Shown here piece after piece: positions 28,475 to 36,663 of a stretch of DNA of 64,000 nt. Numbering within the stretch: the first letter of the stretch is position 1; every line of letters starts with the position of its first letter. Where the stretch lies: NCBI GenBank assembly GCA_963981015.1, contig CAXCCG010000001.1, positions 1-64,000 of the forward strand, read 5' to 3'. A program made the position numbers and the translations under genes. Origin of the DNA: Thiopontia sp013349825. GTDB lineage: Bacteria; Pseudomonadota; Gammaproteobacteria; GCF-002020875. The notes beneath the pieces were generated by a model. That model was not told the origin of the DNA. It searched no databases and saw only the letters and a program-made list of their open reading frames with translations.

Positions 28475-28870
28475 TTACAGGAGAGAACCAACAAACGCCT
28501 CTACCACTTTCGCAGTTTGGATTGATTTTATCGCTCTATTCTCGGTTACCGCATCTCTTGGAGCAAGATCATTCATCGGGTAACGTGCAAGCTGATTCTG
28601 TTCTGCCAACATCAAAAGATCGTCCTGTGAGGGCAGATCCGCAATCGAAATCCCCGCCTCTTCAATCTGTCTCGCCAAAATTACAAGCTGATGAGTGTAT
28701 TCAAATTTGGCTCCTGCAAAAATCAGAATACCTTTCAGGTTTTTCTCTGCAGATTGTTGTGCCGCATAGGCCGCCCACTCATAGCGCCCTGCACGCATAG
28801 AGTCCTTTGCCTGCTGCAGGTCCTGCTCTGCCTGACGAAGCCACAAAAGATGATCACTCACTGTATTCAC
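28475..28870 (-). CDS. HEPN-domain protein (partner of the MNT nucleotidyltransferase)
   Basis: 131 residues, all helical. WAAYAAQQSAEKNLKGILIFAG followed by YTHQLVILARQI and later NQLARYPMND is the pattern of the HEPN family found in two-gene HEPN/MNT modules, several of which are toxin-antitoxin pairs (family knowledge). I do not find the Rx4-6H ribonuclease motif, so activity as an RNase is doubtful. It starts at GTG 28870, with AAGGAGGT five bases upstream, the strongest ribosome site in the island, and overlaps the MNT gene by 17 bases. It is the last gene of the island, 233 bases from carA. Confidence 0.8.
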   Translation of the reverse strand: MNTVSDHLLWLRQAEQDLQQAKDSMRAGRYEWAAYAAQQSAEKNLKGILIFAGAKFEYTHQLVILARQIEEAGISIADLPSQDDLLMLAEQNQLARYPMNDLAPRDAVTENRAIKSIQTAKVVEAFVGSLL

Positions 28871-29204
28871 AGATCACCTCCTTCTCCTGATCCACATTCT
28901 TCCAGAAGAGTGAGTGCTCTCGCTTCTGCTGAAGAGCCTCTGGAGTAGTCACCACCGTATCTCCCGGAAGTTGTGCTGCACAGGAACGGGCTGCATCTTC
29001 ATGATCTGTCACAATTAACACATCAACATCAGACAATGAAGAGAAGCTCCCCGTTGCATAAGAGCCAAACAGATAGATCTTGGAGTTTGTGCCCTGCAAC
29101 AGCGGCGAACAGACGAGTTTAATTCTCTGAATCTCAGACTGCTTTCTTTTATCCCGACTTGCCCGAATAGCGAAGTGCATCACCAGAGTATACTTTTTTT
29201 TCAC
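28854..29204 (-). CDS. MNT-type minimal nucleotidyltransferase
   Basis: About 108-116 residues. YLFGSYATGSFSSLSDVDVLIV contains the GSx(n)DxD polymerase-beta-type active site. In MntA-type antitoxins this enzyme AMPylates and silences the HEPN toxin (family knowledge). Two starts are possible: GTG 29204, only 7 bases after the jetD stop, or ATG 29180 (MHFAIRASRDKRKQ). It is followed by the overlapping HEPN gene. The tight spacing suggests co-transcription with jetD, so the pair probably belongs to the same operon even though MNT/HEPN modules also occur alone. Confidence 0.82.
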   Translation of the reverse strand: MKKKYTLVMHFAIRASRDKRKQSEIQRIKLVCSPLLQGTNSKIYLFGSYATGSFSSLSDVDVLIVTDHEDAARSCAAQLPGDTVVTTPEALQQKREHSLFWKNVDQEKEVICEYSE

Positions 29205-29211
29205 CCACTAT

Positions 29212-30408
29212 TCAGCTCTTACGACAGACATCCAGTGCCTGCAATAGTGCCGGAAAACTGATTCTCTCCTGTTCCAGCCTCAGATTGGTTGCGTGGCTGT
29301 GGTTGAGCAGCTGCTGATAGAGCCGCTGTTCCTCCTCATTGAGATACCTCAACATACGTTGGGTAGGGTGCTGCTCACGGCCCCAGAACTGGCGATGCAG
29401 CAGCAGTATCTGACGATCCATCAGCATCGATCGGGCCTGTGGAAGGTAGTGTCGAATCTGGTCCAGCATGGCAAAACCATGGGTATCGATGTCTCCCCAG
29501 TAGTAAATTTCTGATGCTTTCAGCCATAGCACCTGTTGCAGCGGTTGCAGTCCATAACCCAGACCGAAGATCACCAAACTCTTTGAATATTCAGGAAAGA
29601 CCAATCCGTTAATCTCATTTTCTGTAATAAAGACTGTTTCAACACCAAGATCGAGTACTGCAAACTCTTCAACCGAAAGAGTCAGATCAGAAAGACCGGA
29701 GAGCCGGAGTGCTGGATCAAGAATACGAAAGCGGATCAGCAGAGGCTTACTACGCAATCCATAGCGTGACTCAAACCCCTTGATACCGGTGTATTCACTA
29801 TTGATTGCTGTTGCTGGAAGAGTCTGGTCGAGCAGCTCCGTCAGAACCTTGCGATGCTGTTCAATAAATTTGGTATCGATCTGAGCAAGATCAATTTGAC
29901 GCAGGTAGATTCCCGCTTGCGGGTGGCTAAGAAACCACTCGATAACGGTGATAATGCTCTCCCACTGTTGATGATGCAGAAGGATTTTGTGGGGATAGCG
30001 AATGACCCAGTCACGCAGTTGCGGAAAGTGCTCCAGCAGACGGGAGGCATCGTACTGAAAACGCTCAGCCTCGCCAAGCTTGCCAATCATGCGCAACAGC
30101 GCCTCTTCACTCTCGAAACAGATGCTCTGCGGAATCCTATTTTCACCAATCTGCCGATGCTGGACTGTTTTCCACTGAATAGAGCATTCTCTCCTTTTCT
30201 CCATCTTCTGCAGCTGCTGAATCCAGCTACGCACCTCATCAAATGACTCCCCTAATGCATGACTATTGGGCCCCTTCAGGCGCAGACACCAGGGGAATAG
30301 CGATTCATTACCATCAACCTGTGCAGCAAGAAAGAGTCCTTGTTGCCACCGTTTCAGCAGAATCTTGCGGATCTCATCCGGGGTAGTCCATGGGGTTACA
30401 GCAGCGAT
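29212..30408 (-). CDS. jetD: Wadjet nuclease subunit JetD (DUF3322 + DUF2220 Toprim)
   Basis: Nuclease of the Wadjet anti-plasmid system, related to the Toprim part of topoisomerase VI. The N-terminal DUF3322-like part reads PWTTPDEIRKILLKRW, then FPWCLRLKGPNSH. The C-terminal Toprim domain has a Glu in FITENEINGL and the DxD in YYWGDIDTHGF. The frame is open from 30456 to 29212, but conserved coding extends upstream of the first usual start, GTG 30234. Between 30456 and 30234 there is no ATG, GTG or TTG in frame. ATC at 30408 has GGAG eight bases upstream and is given only as the best guess; the Trp of PWTTPDE is at 30390. It overlaps the upstream small gene. See the finding on this start. 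Confidence 0.8.
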   Translation of the reverse strand: MAAVTPWTTPDEIRKILLKRWQQGLFLAAQVDGNESLFPWCLRLKGPNSHALGESFDEVRSWIQQLQKMEKRRECSIQWKTVQHRQIGENRIPQSICFESEEALLRMIGKLGEAERFQYDASRLLEHFPQLRDWVIRYPHKILLHHQQWESIITVIEWFLSHPQAGIYLRQIDLAQIDTKFIEQHRKVLTELLDQTLPATAINSEYTGIKGFESRYGLRSKPLLIRFRILDPALRLSGLSDLTLSVEEFAVLDLGVETVFITENEINGLVFPEYSKSLVIFGLGYGLQPLQQVLWLKASEIYYWGDIDTHGFAMLDQIRHYLPQARSMLMDRQILLLHRQFWGREQHPTQRMLRYLNEEEQRLYQQLLNHSHATNLRLEQERISFPALLQALDVCRKS

Positions 30409-30935
30409 TGTTGCGGCTCCATATCGATGATGCGATGACGTGTCTCCTGCTCTCCGTCAATTACCGGAAACAGAGAACGGTAGTAGACATTCCAGATCAC
30501 ATCCGGTGTACGGATCTTGGCACGTTTAGGGTTGAGTTTGACCACCTCACCATAAATCAGCGTACCATCACGGCCACGAAACCCTACCGGGTCGCCAACA
30601 GACAGTGAGTTTCGATCCAGCACCCCTGTAGTGGTGGGTGCCACTTCAGTGACCACCTGCTCCAGGTTGAGCATATAGATTGGAAGATTCCAGCGTTTCC
30701 CACTCTCCAGTTCGGTGGCCAGCACATGGGTACGTTTAACCACCGTGATGGTGACATCGACCATACAGTTTTTGTCTGGATCAAAAAAACTGGTGACCAT
30801 TCCCGGACGCAGCTGGTTGCGAACCCGCAGAATGGTTTGCGGGTCATCGAGCAGGTGATCAATCAGTATGCGCAGGCGAAACAGGTCAAAGGGGGAGGCA
30901 TCCTGTATCGCCTCATTCAATAAATTGTAGTCCAT
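30396..30935 (-). CDS. Small SH3/KOW-like protein between jetC and jetD
   Basis: 179 residues, acidic, no signal peptide, no membrane helix. The N-terminal 35 residues look helical (NEAIQDASPFDLFRLRILID). Two beta-rich segments follow: LRPGMVTSFFDPDKNCMVDV with VVKRTHVLATELESGKRWNLP, and SVGDPVGFRGRDGTLIYGEV with VKLNPKRAKIRTPDVIWNVY. The second pattern (a G-x-V-x-x-x-N-x-K strand pair ending in a W-x-V-x-x-x-x-L) resembles small SH3/KOW-like nucleic-acid-binding barrels. I know of no such component in the canonical four-gene Wadjet. ATG at 30935 has AAAGAG seven bases upstream; the gap to jetC is 14 bases. Function unknown; a DNA-binding accessory is an inference. Confidence 0.75.
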   Translation of the reverse strand: MDYNLLNEAIQDASPFDLFRLRILIDHLLDDPQTILRVRNQLRPGMVTSFFDPDKNCMVDVTITVVKRTHVLATELESGKRWNLPIYMLNLEQVVTEVAPTTTGVLDRNSLSVGDPVGFRGRDGTLIYGEVVKLNPKRAKIRTPDVIWNVYYRSLFPVIDGEQETRHRIIDMEPQQSLL

Positions 30936-30949
30936 AATATTTCTCTTTG

Positions 30950-33900
30950 TTAGGTACTTGTTGTACGCGCCGCCTTCTCACTGCGATACTCATCGATAGT
31001 GAGGTTACGCAGCTTCGACTCCCGTCCCTCATCATTGTGGACAAAGCCGACACTGGCAACATAGGGTTCAATGATATGGATCTTCTGCAGCGGAGTGACG
31101 ATCAGCAGTTGCAGATTGAGCTGCTTGAAGAGCCTCAGTCCGAACCGTGCCGACTCATCGGAGCCACGCCCGAAGGCCTCATCAATCACCACAAAACGGA
31201 AACTACGGGAGCGGGTCGCCCCCCACTCCAGCCCAAACTGATAGGCGAGGCTGGCGGCCAACACCGTGTAGGCGAGCTTCTCCTTCTGTCCGCCAGACTT
31301 ACCCCCACTATCGGTGTAGTGCTCATGTTCGCGATCATCCTCGCGCCAGCGCTCTGAGGCAGAGAAGAGAAAGCTGTTACGCACATCACTCACCTTTTGA
31401 GTCCAACGGCGGTCCAGCTCACCACTCCCTTCGCGTCCGCGAAAACGCTCAATGATACGTTTGACCTGCACAAATTTTGCCTCTGAGTACTGCTCCTCCT
31501 CTGAACCGGTCAAGCCCCCTTCCAAACAGCTGCGCAAATCCTGTTTGAAGGCATTAATCTCCGGATCACCGTTACGCTGTCGTTCCAGCAGGATATAGCG
31601 CCCAGGATTATAGTCGATCTGGTTCAGTGAGTGGTTGATGCGCTCAATACGCTCCTTAATGGTGTTCTCCTCACGCGTGAGCTGTGACTGGAAGTTGGCC
31701 ACTTCACGGATGGTATTCTCATTCAGCAGGGTTTTGAAGCGGGCCTCAAAGACGGGGAGACCATCTCTCTCCAGCTCCTGCAACTGGGTACGATACCCCT
31801 CGGCGGCCTCGATACCAACATCCAGCTCCTCAGTCTCTTGAGGGTAGTCATTGCGATACTGCTGCATCACTGCGATGATGCGCTGTGACAGGGTATTGAT
31901 ACGTTGGTTTTTGCCATTGATCTGCCTCTGTAGCCACTCACGCAGCTCATGGGCGCGATTCTCACATGACTCAACGCTCAGAGTGTGCTCTCCCAACGCC
32001 TCACTGCGCAATATCTCCAGCTGCTCGAACTGCTGCACACGAAACTCCGGTTCTAGCTGATTGACCAGCAACTGGCTCTGTTCAATCTGCTCGCTGGACT
32101 GCTGCAGCTTCAGTTCACAAGTGGTTCGCTCCTGCTTCAACTTGTCTAGCTGGATCTCACTCTGCTGTAACCGCTGCTCCAGCTCACCAAGCTGTTGATT
32201 GAGCACCAGCAACAGATCTGAAGCGGACTGCAACTGCTCAAACTCATCACCCAGCTGACTGATCTCCAGCGAGAGCTGCTGCCACTCAATTTCACCAAAG
32301 TCACGATACTCACCAATTTTGACCAGCTGCTCCTGTTGTTGGCGCAGCTGCTTCAACTGTTGCTGCGACTCAGAGAGCTGGACAGAGGTGCGCTGCATCT
32401 GCTGCTCCAACTGTGCGGCCTGCTGCTCCAGTACATCAATCTTGGCCTGGTTGCTCCAACCCAACAGATAACGGCTGCGATCGTTGATACGGTGGCGATC
32501 ATCTTTCTCGTGACGTACCCCACCCGCTTTGATCTGTCCATTGCGGGTAACCGCACGCTGTTCACGGCGAAACTGTTCTAGCTGCTCACAGCAGGCATAG
32601 TCAAAGCGGCGTCCCAGCTCCTGCTCGATCCAGCCATAGAAGAGAGAATCCGGTTTGATACTGAGTTTTCGGATCAGCGAATCGGGGTGGAGAGTATGCT
32701 GCTCACTGCGTTGTGGTTGACGAATTCGGTAGTAAACCAAGCGCCCACGGAGATGTGTCTGCTCCACCCAGTCGCTCACTACGGCATAGAGTGCATCTGG
32801 CACCAGCAGTGAGAGGGCAAAGTTGTGCAGCAGACGTTCGGCTACCCCCTCCCAGTCATGCGCCTCCTCACGTACCTGAATTAGCTCACCAGCAAATGGC
32901 ATCTCCTCAGGGTCAATCTGCAGGGTACTACAGAGCAGCTGGCGAATCTGAATCTGCTGATCACTGATATTGCTGCTGCGGCGACGCAAGGATTCCAGCT
33001 CAATATTATACGCTTCATAATTTTGTTTGAGGGTGCGCAACTCCACCCCCTGCTCGGTCATCCAGTTCTGCTGTTGCTCCTCTGCACCATCACACTGTTG
33101 CCGCTGTAGCTTGAGCTGGTGACGGTTATCGATAAACTGATCACTATTGTGGGCTTTCGGCAGTTGCAGTGCCTCCGCCAGCCGGTTATAACGCTCGGCA
33201 CGCTGCTGTCGACGCTCTTTGTCCCTGGTTTTCTCTTCAATATCGCTACGCAGCCGTTCCAGCCGGTCACCGCCATTACGGGCGATAGCCTGCTTGATTT
33301 GGTCGCGTTCACCCAACTGCTCACTAAGCTGTTGCTGCTGCTGTTCGAGCCGCACTGCAATGCGTTGCTGCTCCTGCTGCAGCCGTTCCATGCGTCGCTC
33401 TAGCAACTGCCTCTTGAGATTGGCAAAAAAGGGGATGATCGCCTCCCGGTTATGCCGCCACTGTGTAGTGAGTGCTGAGAGCTGCTGCTGCTCATCACAG
33501 TCAGAAATCAGCGGGGTCAACCGCTCGATTTGTCGCTTGGCACGCAAAATTGCCTCATGGGCTCGATTAAGGTCATCAAAGTGGTGAATCAGCGCATCGA
33601 TACGAGGCTGCACATCGAATGGTTCCAGCATGTGCTGGCGCACAAAATTCGTTAGGTTACCCACTGATTTCATCGACACAGTCTGGTGAAACAGCTCCAG
33701 TGCCTGCTCGTTATCAATCCCGAAGAGGCGGCGAAAACGGGCGCTATAGGGGGGAAAGCTTTCGAAAAGATCAATATGAGGATCGTTGCGTAGCCGCCGC
33801 TTCAGCGTATTAATCTCCTTACCGAAGCCGGAAAAGTCATCGGCAACAGTCATCGGACGCCGAGCAACCACAAAGAACCGAGCTGGCTGCCCCTGTGTAT

Positions 33901-34342
33901 CCTTGCTCCAGAACAGCTGCGCCAGAGTCACACTTTGATCATATCCGGCGTTATGGAAAGTAGCGAGGATCACCGAGTAACTATTGTGGTCGCGCAGTGC
34001 AACCGGCTTGGAGCTACCGCCAACTTCGCTGCGTTCCGACTTATAGTAGCCCTGCACATAGGAGCGTAGAGTGCGCTCCTTGCTACCTGCACCAGCGGCC
34101 TTGTTATAAGCGACTCGCTGCGCCGGTACCAGCAGTGTGGTAACGGCATCGACCAGAGTCGATTTTCCGGAGCCAATATCGCCGGTAACCAGGGTGTTGT
34201 TGCCATTGGCCTGAAGTGACCAGACCCGATTGTGGAAGGTACCCCAGTTATAGAGTTCCAACCTCTGCAGACGAAATCCTGCCAACGTCTCCTCAACACC
34301 GAAATCAAACTGCCCCAGCAAGTCGTCACTCTGATCGATCAT
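30950..34342 (-). CDS. jetC: Wadjet SMC-like ATPase JetC
   Basis: SMC-family motor of Wadjet, thought to extrude DNA loops on small circular DNA. 1130 residues. The Walker A is near the N-terminus (TGDIGSGKSTLVDAV, about residues 53-67). Long coiled coils rich in Gln/Glu/Arg follow (about 270-450 and 610-900), with a hinge-like globular section between (PFAGELIQVREEAHDWEGVA to RHRINDRSRYLLGW). The C-terminal head has the signature SGGKSGGQKEKLAYTVLAA and Walker B FVVIDEAFGRG. ATG at 34342 overlaps the jetB TGA by one base (TGATG), with AAGG about 10 bases upstream. It resembles MukB more than housekeeping SMC. Confidence 0.95.
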   Translation of the reverse strand: MIDQSDDLLGQFDFGVEETLAGFRLQRLELYNWGTFHNRVWSLQANGNNTLVTGDIGSGKSTLVDAVTTLLVPAQRVAYNKAAGAGSKERTLRSYVQGYYKSERSEVGGSSKPVALRDHNSYSVILATFHNAGYDQSVTLAQLFWSKDTQGQPARFFVVARRPMTVADDFSGFGKEINTLKRRLRNDPHIDLFESFPPYSARFRRLFGIDNEQALELFHQTVSMKSVGNLTNFVRQHMLEPFDVQPRIDALIHHFDDLNRAHEAILRAKRQIERLTPLISDCDEQQQLSALTTQWRHNREAIIPFFANLKRQLLERRMERLQQEQQRIAVRLEQQQQQLSEQLGERDQIKQAIARNGGDRLERLRSDIEEKTRDKERRQQRAERYNRLAEALQLPKAHNSDQFIDNRHQLKLQRQQCDGAEEQQQNWMTEQGVELRTLKQNYEAYNIELESLRRRSSNISDQQIQIRQLLCSTLQIDPEEMPFAGELIQVREEAHDWEGVAERLLHNFALSLLVPDALYAVVSDWVEQTHLRGRLVYYRIRQPQRSEQHTLHPDSLIRKLSIKPDSLFYGWIEQELGRRFDYACCEQLEQFRREQRAVTRNGQIKAGGVRHEKDDRHRINDRSRYLLGWSNQAKIDVLEQQAAQLEQQMQRTSVQLSESQQQLKQLRQQQEQLVKIGEYRDFGEIEWQQLSLEISQLGDEFEQLQSASDLLLVLNQQLGELEQRLQQSEIQLDKLKQERTTCELKLQQSSEQIEQSQLLVNQLEPEFRVQQFEQLEILRSEALGEHTLSVESCENRAHELREWLQRQINGKNQRINTLSQRIIAVMQQYRNDYPQETEELDVGIEAAEGYRTQLQELERDGLPVFEARFKTLLNENTIREVANFQSQLTREENTIKERIERINHSLNQIDYNPGRYILLERQRNGDPEINAFKQDLRSCLEGGLTGSEEEQYSEAKFVQVKRIIERFRGREGSGELDRRWTQKVSDVRNSFLFSASERWREDDREHEHYTDSGGKSGGQKEKLAYTVLAASLAYQFGLEWGATRSRSFRFVVIDEAFGRGSDESARFGLRLFKQLNLQLLIVTPLQKIHIIEPYVASVGFVHNDEGRESKLRNLTIDEYRSEKAARTTST

Positions 34343-34953
34343 CACTCGCTACCTTGTTGCAGATGCTGCTGGTACTGTTCCAGCCGTTGATCAAATTCAC
34401 GCAACCACTGTGCATCAACAAAGGCCTTAAGAATACGCCGCACCTCAACCGTCTGCTCATTGCCCTTCATCTTGCGCAGAAAACCAAGCTCAATCACCTT
34501 ATTGATGTGACGATCAATCTGCTGGATCAGTTTAGTCTCATTACTTCTCTGTGGGAGAAAGATGCGTACCATCTCCACAATCTCGTCACGGGAGAGCACC
34601 AGGCGTTGCTCCGCACCGCTACTATCGAATTCAGCCAGCCGTTTTCTCAACAATGCCAGCAGCAGACTGACCGCGAATGGCAGCTGACGTCGAGTGATCA
34701 GGCGTGGCAACTCACTCTCCCCCTCCACTACAGGACGGGTGCGGAGCCAGCCGTACCCCTCCGCTTCGTCAATAATCAATTCCAGCCCAATCTGCGCCAC
34801 ATAGTCACGAATACGGGCATGAAACTTGAGCAACTGCTGCCACAACGCAGGGTCGTTCTCTTGATAAACAATCCCCTTGAGCAGGGCGATGGTAGCGAGA
34901 GAGAAGGTATCACTATTGTGAGGGTCCGTATCTGATTGGGGTACGATTTCCAT
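34342..34953 (-). CDS. jetB: Wadjet JetB (DUF4194, KITE-like subunit)
   Basis: 203 residues from ATG 34953. MukE-like accessory subunit of the Wadjet complex. Family features: ALLKGIVYQENDPALWQQLL, DYVAQIGLELIIDEAEGYGWLR, and a winged-helix C-terminal half (LIQQIDRHINKVIELGFLRKM). A TTG at 35058 would add 35 residues (MDLTLPDRRAESGGRY) outside the conserved family core, so I prefer the ATG. The gap to jetA is 259 bases, the only long gap inside the island. It holds an isolated AGGAGGT (minus strand, about 35104) with no suitable start codon after it, and a TATAAT at 35063-35058 with only a weak -35 box. Confidence 0.88.
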   Translation of the reverse strand: MEIVPQSDTDPHNSDTFSLATIALLKGIVYQENDPALWQQLLKFHARIRDYVAQIGLELIIDEAEGYGWLRTRPVVEGESELPRLITRRQLPFAVSLLLALLRKRLAEFDSSGAEQRLVLSRDEIVEMVRIFLPQRSNETKLIQQIDRHINKVIELGFLRKMKGNEQTVEVRRILKAFVDAQWLREFDQRLEQYQQHLQQGSE

Positions 34954-35212
34954 ATCGTGCACTATTTTTTTCCGGTTGAGTATGCGCGCAGTCGTTGCTT
35001 CAGGTCGACTATAGCGACCACCACTTTCTGCTCTTCGATCAGGTAACGTTAAATCCAATTATATTGCATTACAACCTGATCCAATAATTTAAGCTTCAGT
35101 GGCAGACCTCCTTATCACTGATCCGGCTCATCCCCGCTCCCATGCCTTCCAGAGTATTCCAACTACTTCAGTATCTTCACTCTTCAGCGTCCTCTCAAAA
35201 CCGTACCATCAG

Positions 35213-36655
35213 TCATCGATTATAAATCACTCGCGGAATCTCCACCCGGCGAACCACCCCCTGCTCATCTTCCCACTTCAGCAGCTCTATTTGCGTCTCA
35301 TCAAACAGATGTTTCGGGTCACTACCGGCAATTGATAACCATCCAATCAGCTCGGCCAGCCCCTGCTGTAATGGGTTTTGCTGAAGCAGGCTCTGCAGCG
35401 TCACCTGTGACTCCAGTTGAAGGGCTTGTTGCAGCTGCGCGAGCAATCGCTCCTGGTCGATGTACTGCTGCTCAAACAGAACGCTGGAGTCAAGCAGTGT
35501 CTCTTCTCCTGTCAAAATGGTGTCATCCAGCTTTGGCTTCAGTGGCGGTGTATAGAGCGGACGCTCCATTGGCAACTGAATATCGGGAGATGCCGCATCA
35601 ACCTCCATCAGCAGCTCTTTTGGTGGCGACTCACGCAGTTTCAAGGCCCGACTCTCAATCTGGTGAAGCAGGGCCATAATACGACGATTTTCCAGCCAGC
35701 TTTGGTCATCCAGGTAGCGCCGTAGCTGCTGTGAGAGCCGGGCCACGGTACGCTGTGTCTGTTCACCCGCCTCCAACCAATCATAGTGGATTCGGGCAAG
35801 ACGACGATCCGGCCGCTGCTTGCGGATCGGGGGGAGCTCCAGTATCTGCTCCAGTAGATCACCAAGCTCCTCTTGACGTGCCGGAGACATCAGAAAGTCC
35901 CAGAAGGCACGGAAACTTTTGCCCTGATCGGAGTCCGCAATCAGATCACGCTCCCCAAAGATCTGCTCTAGCAGTGCTCCCTTGTTGCCTTCCCACAAAG
36001 TAATGCGCTCACGGATATGCTGATCCAGCACACGAAAATTCTGCTCTACTTCGCGGAAGTCGGAGAGCAGCTCGCGGGCGGTCTGGTTCAGCTGTTGAAA
36101 ACGGTCTCGCAGTCCCGTCTCATCCAGCAACTCTACGGTTCCACTCTCAATCTGTTCGATCTGCTGATCAATCTCATCCCGCTTACGCTTTAATTCAGCA
36201 ATACGGGTTGCCGGGTCACTCTCACTCCCCTCTACCATCTGTCTCAACAGATCAAAGATGGTCATCAGCCGTGATTCGGTACCAACAAAGGCGCGATGAT
36301 TAAGGCTCTCCAGCCAGCTGATCGCCCGTTCGGTTGCCGGGGTGAGGTCAAAGTGTGGTTCATCGGAGTCGACCGGATAGAACTTGCGCAGCCACCCTTT
36401 CTCATTTTCAGCCCACTCATCAAGATACTGCTGTGCCCGTCTGGGGAAGGCGTCATCACCCAGCGTTTCACGCAACGTAAACAGTTGGTCCTCTAGCAGT
36501 GACACCAACTCAGACTGTGAAATCAGCCGTTGATTCGGCTCAATAAAGCACTGCTGTAGAAAGCTTGCAATCAGTGGAGCATGGTCAGCGCGCAACAGTC
36601 GCCAGGCAGGATGGTTTCTCTGCAGGTTGGCAAGGGTAGCGTATTCAAGAGACAT
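35213..36655 (-). CDS. jetA: Wadjet JetA (DUF3375, kleisin-like subunit)
   Basis: 480 residues. MukF-like kleisin that bridges the JetC heads. The family start is seen: NLQRNHPAWRLLRADHAPLIASFL and FIEPNQRLISQSELVSLLEDQLF, followed by winged-helix-like DLTPATERAISWLESLNHRAFVGTESRL and a central helical bundle. ATG at 36655, 8 bases after the helicase stop, so the two are probably one operon. The C-terminal 120 residues (from PMERPLYTPPLKPKLDDT) are more variable. Confidence 0.92.
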   Translation of the reverse strand: MSLEYATLANLQRNHPAWRLLRADHAPLIASFLQQCFIEPNQRLISQSELVSLLEDQLFTLRETLGDDAFPRRAQQYLDEWAENEKGWLRKFYPVDSDEPHFDLTPATERAISWLESLNHRAFVGTESRLMTIFDLLRQMVEGSESDPATRIAELKRKRDEIDQQIEQIESGTVELLDETGLRDRFQQLNQTARELLSDFREVEQNFRVLDQHIRERITLWEGNKGALLEQIFGERDLIADSDQGKSFRAFWDFLMSPARQEELGDLLEQILELPPIRKQRPDRRLARIHYDWLEAGEQTQRTVARLSQQLRRYLDDQSWLENRRIMALLHQIESRALKLRESPPKELLMEVDAASPDIQLPMERPLYTPPLKPKLDDTILTGEETLLDSSVLFEQQYIDQERLLAQLQQALQLESQVTLQSLLQQNPLQQGLAELIGWLSIAGSDPKHLFDETQIELLKWEDEQGVVRRVEIPRVIYNR

Positions 36656-36663
36656 GGAAGTGG

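Noticed and set aside
35059..35212. Extra short gene between jetA and jetB behind an AGGAGGT
   Set aside because: No ATG, GTG or TTG follows at a usable distance and the open frames are very short.
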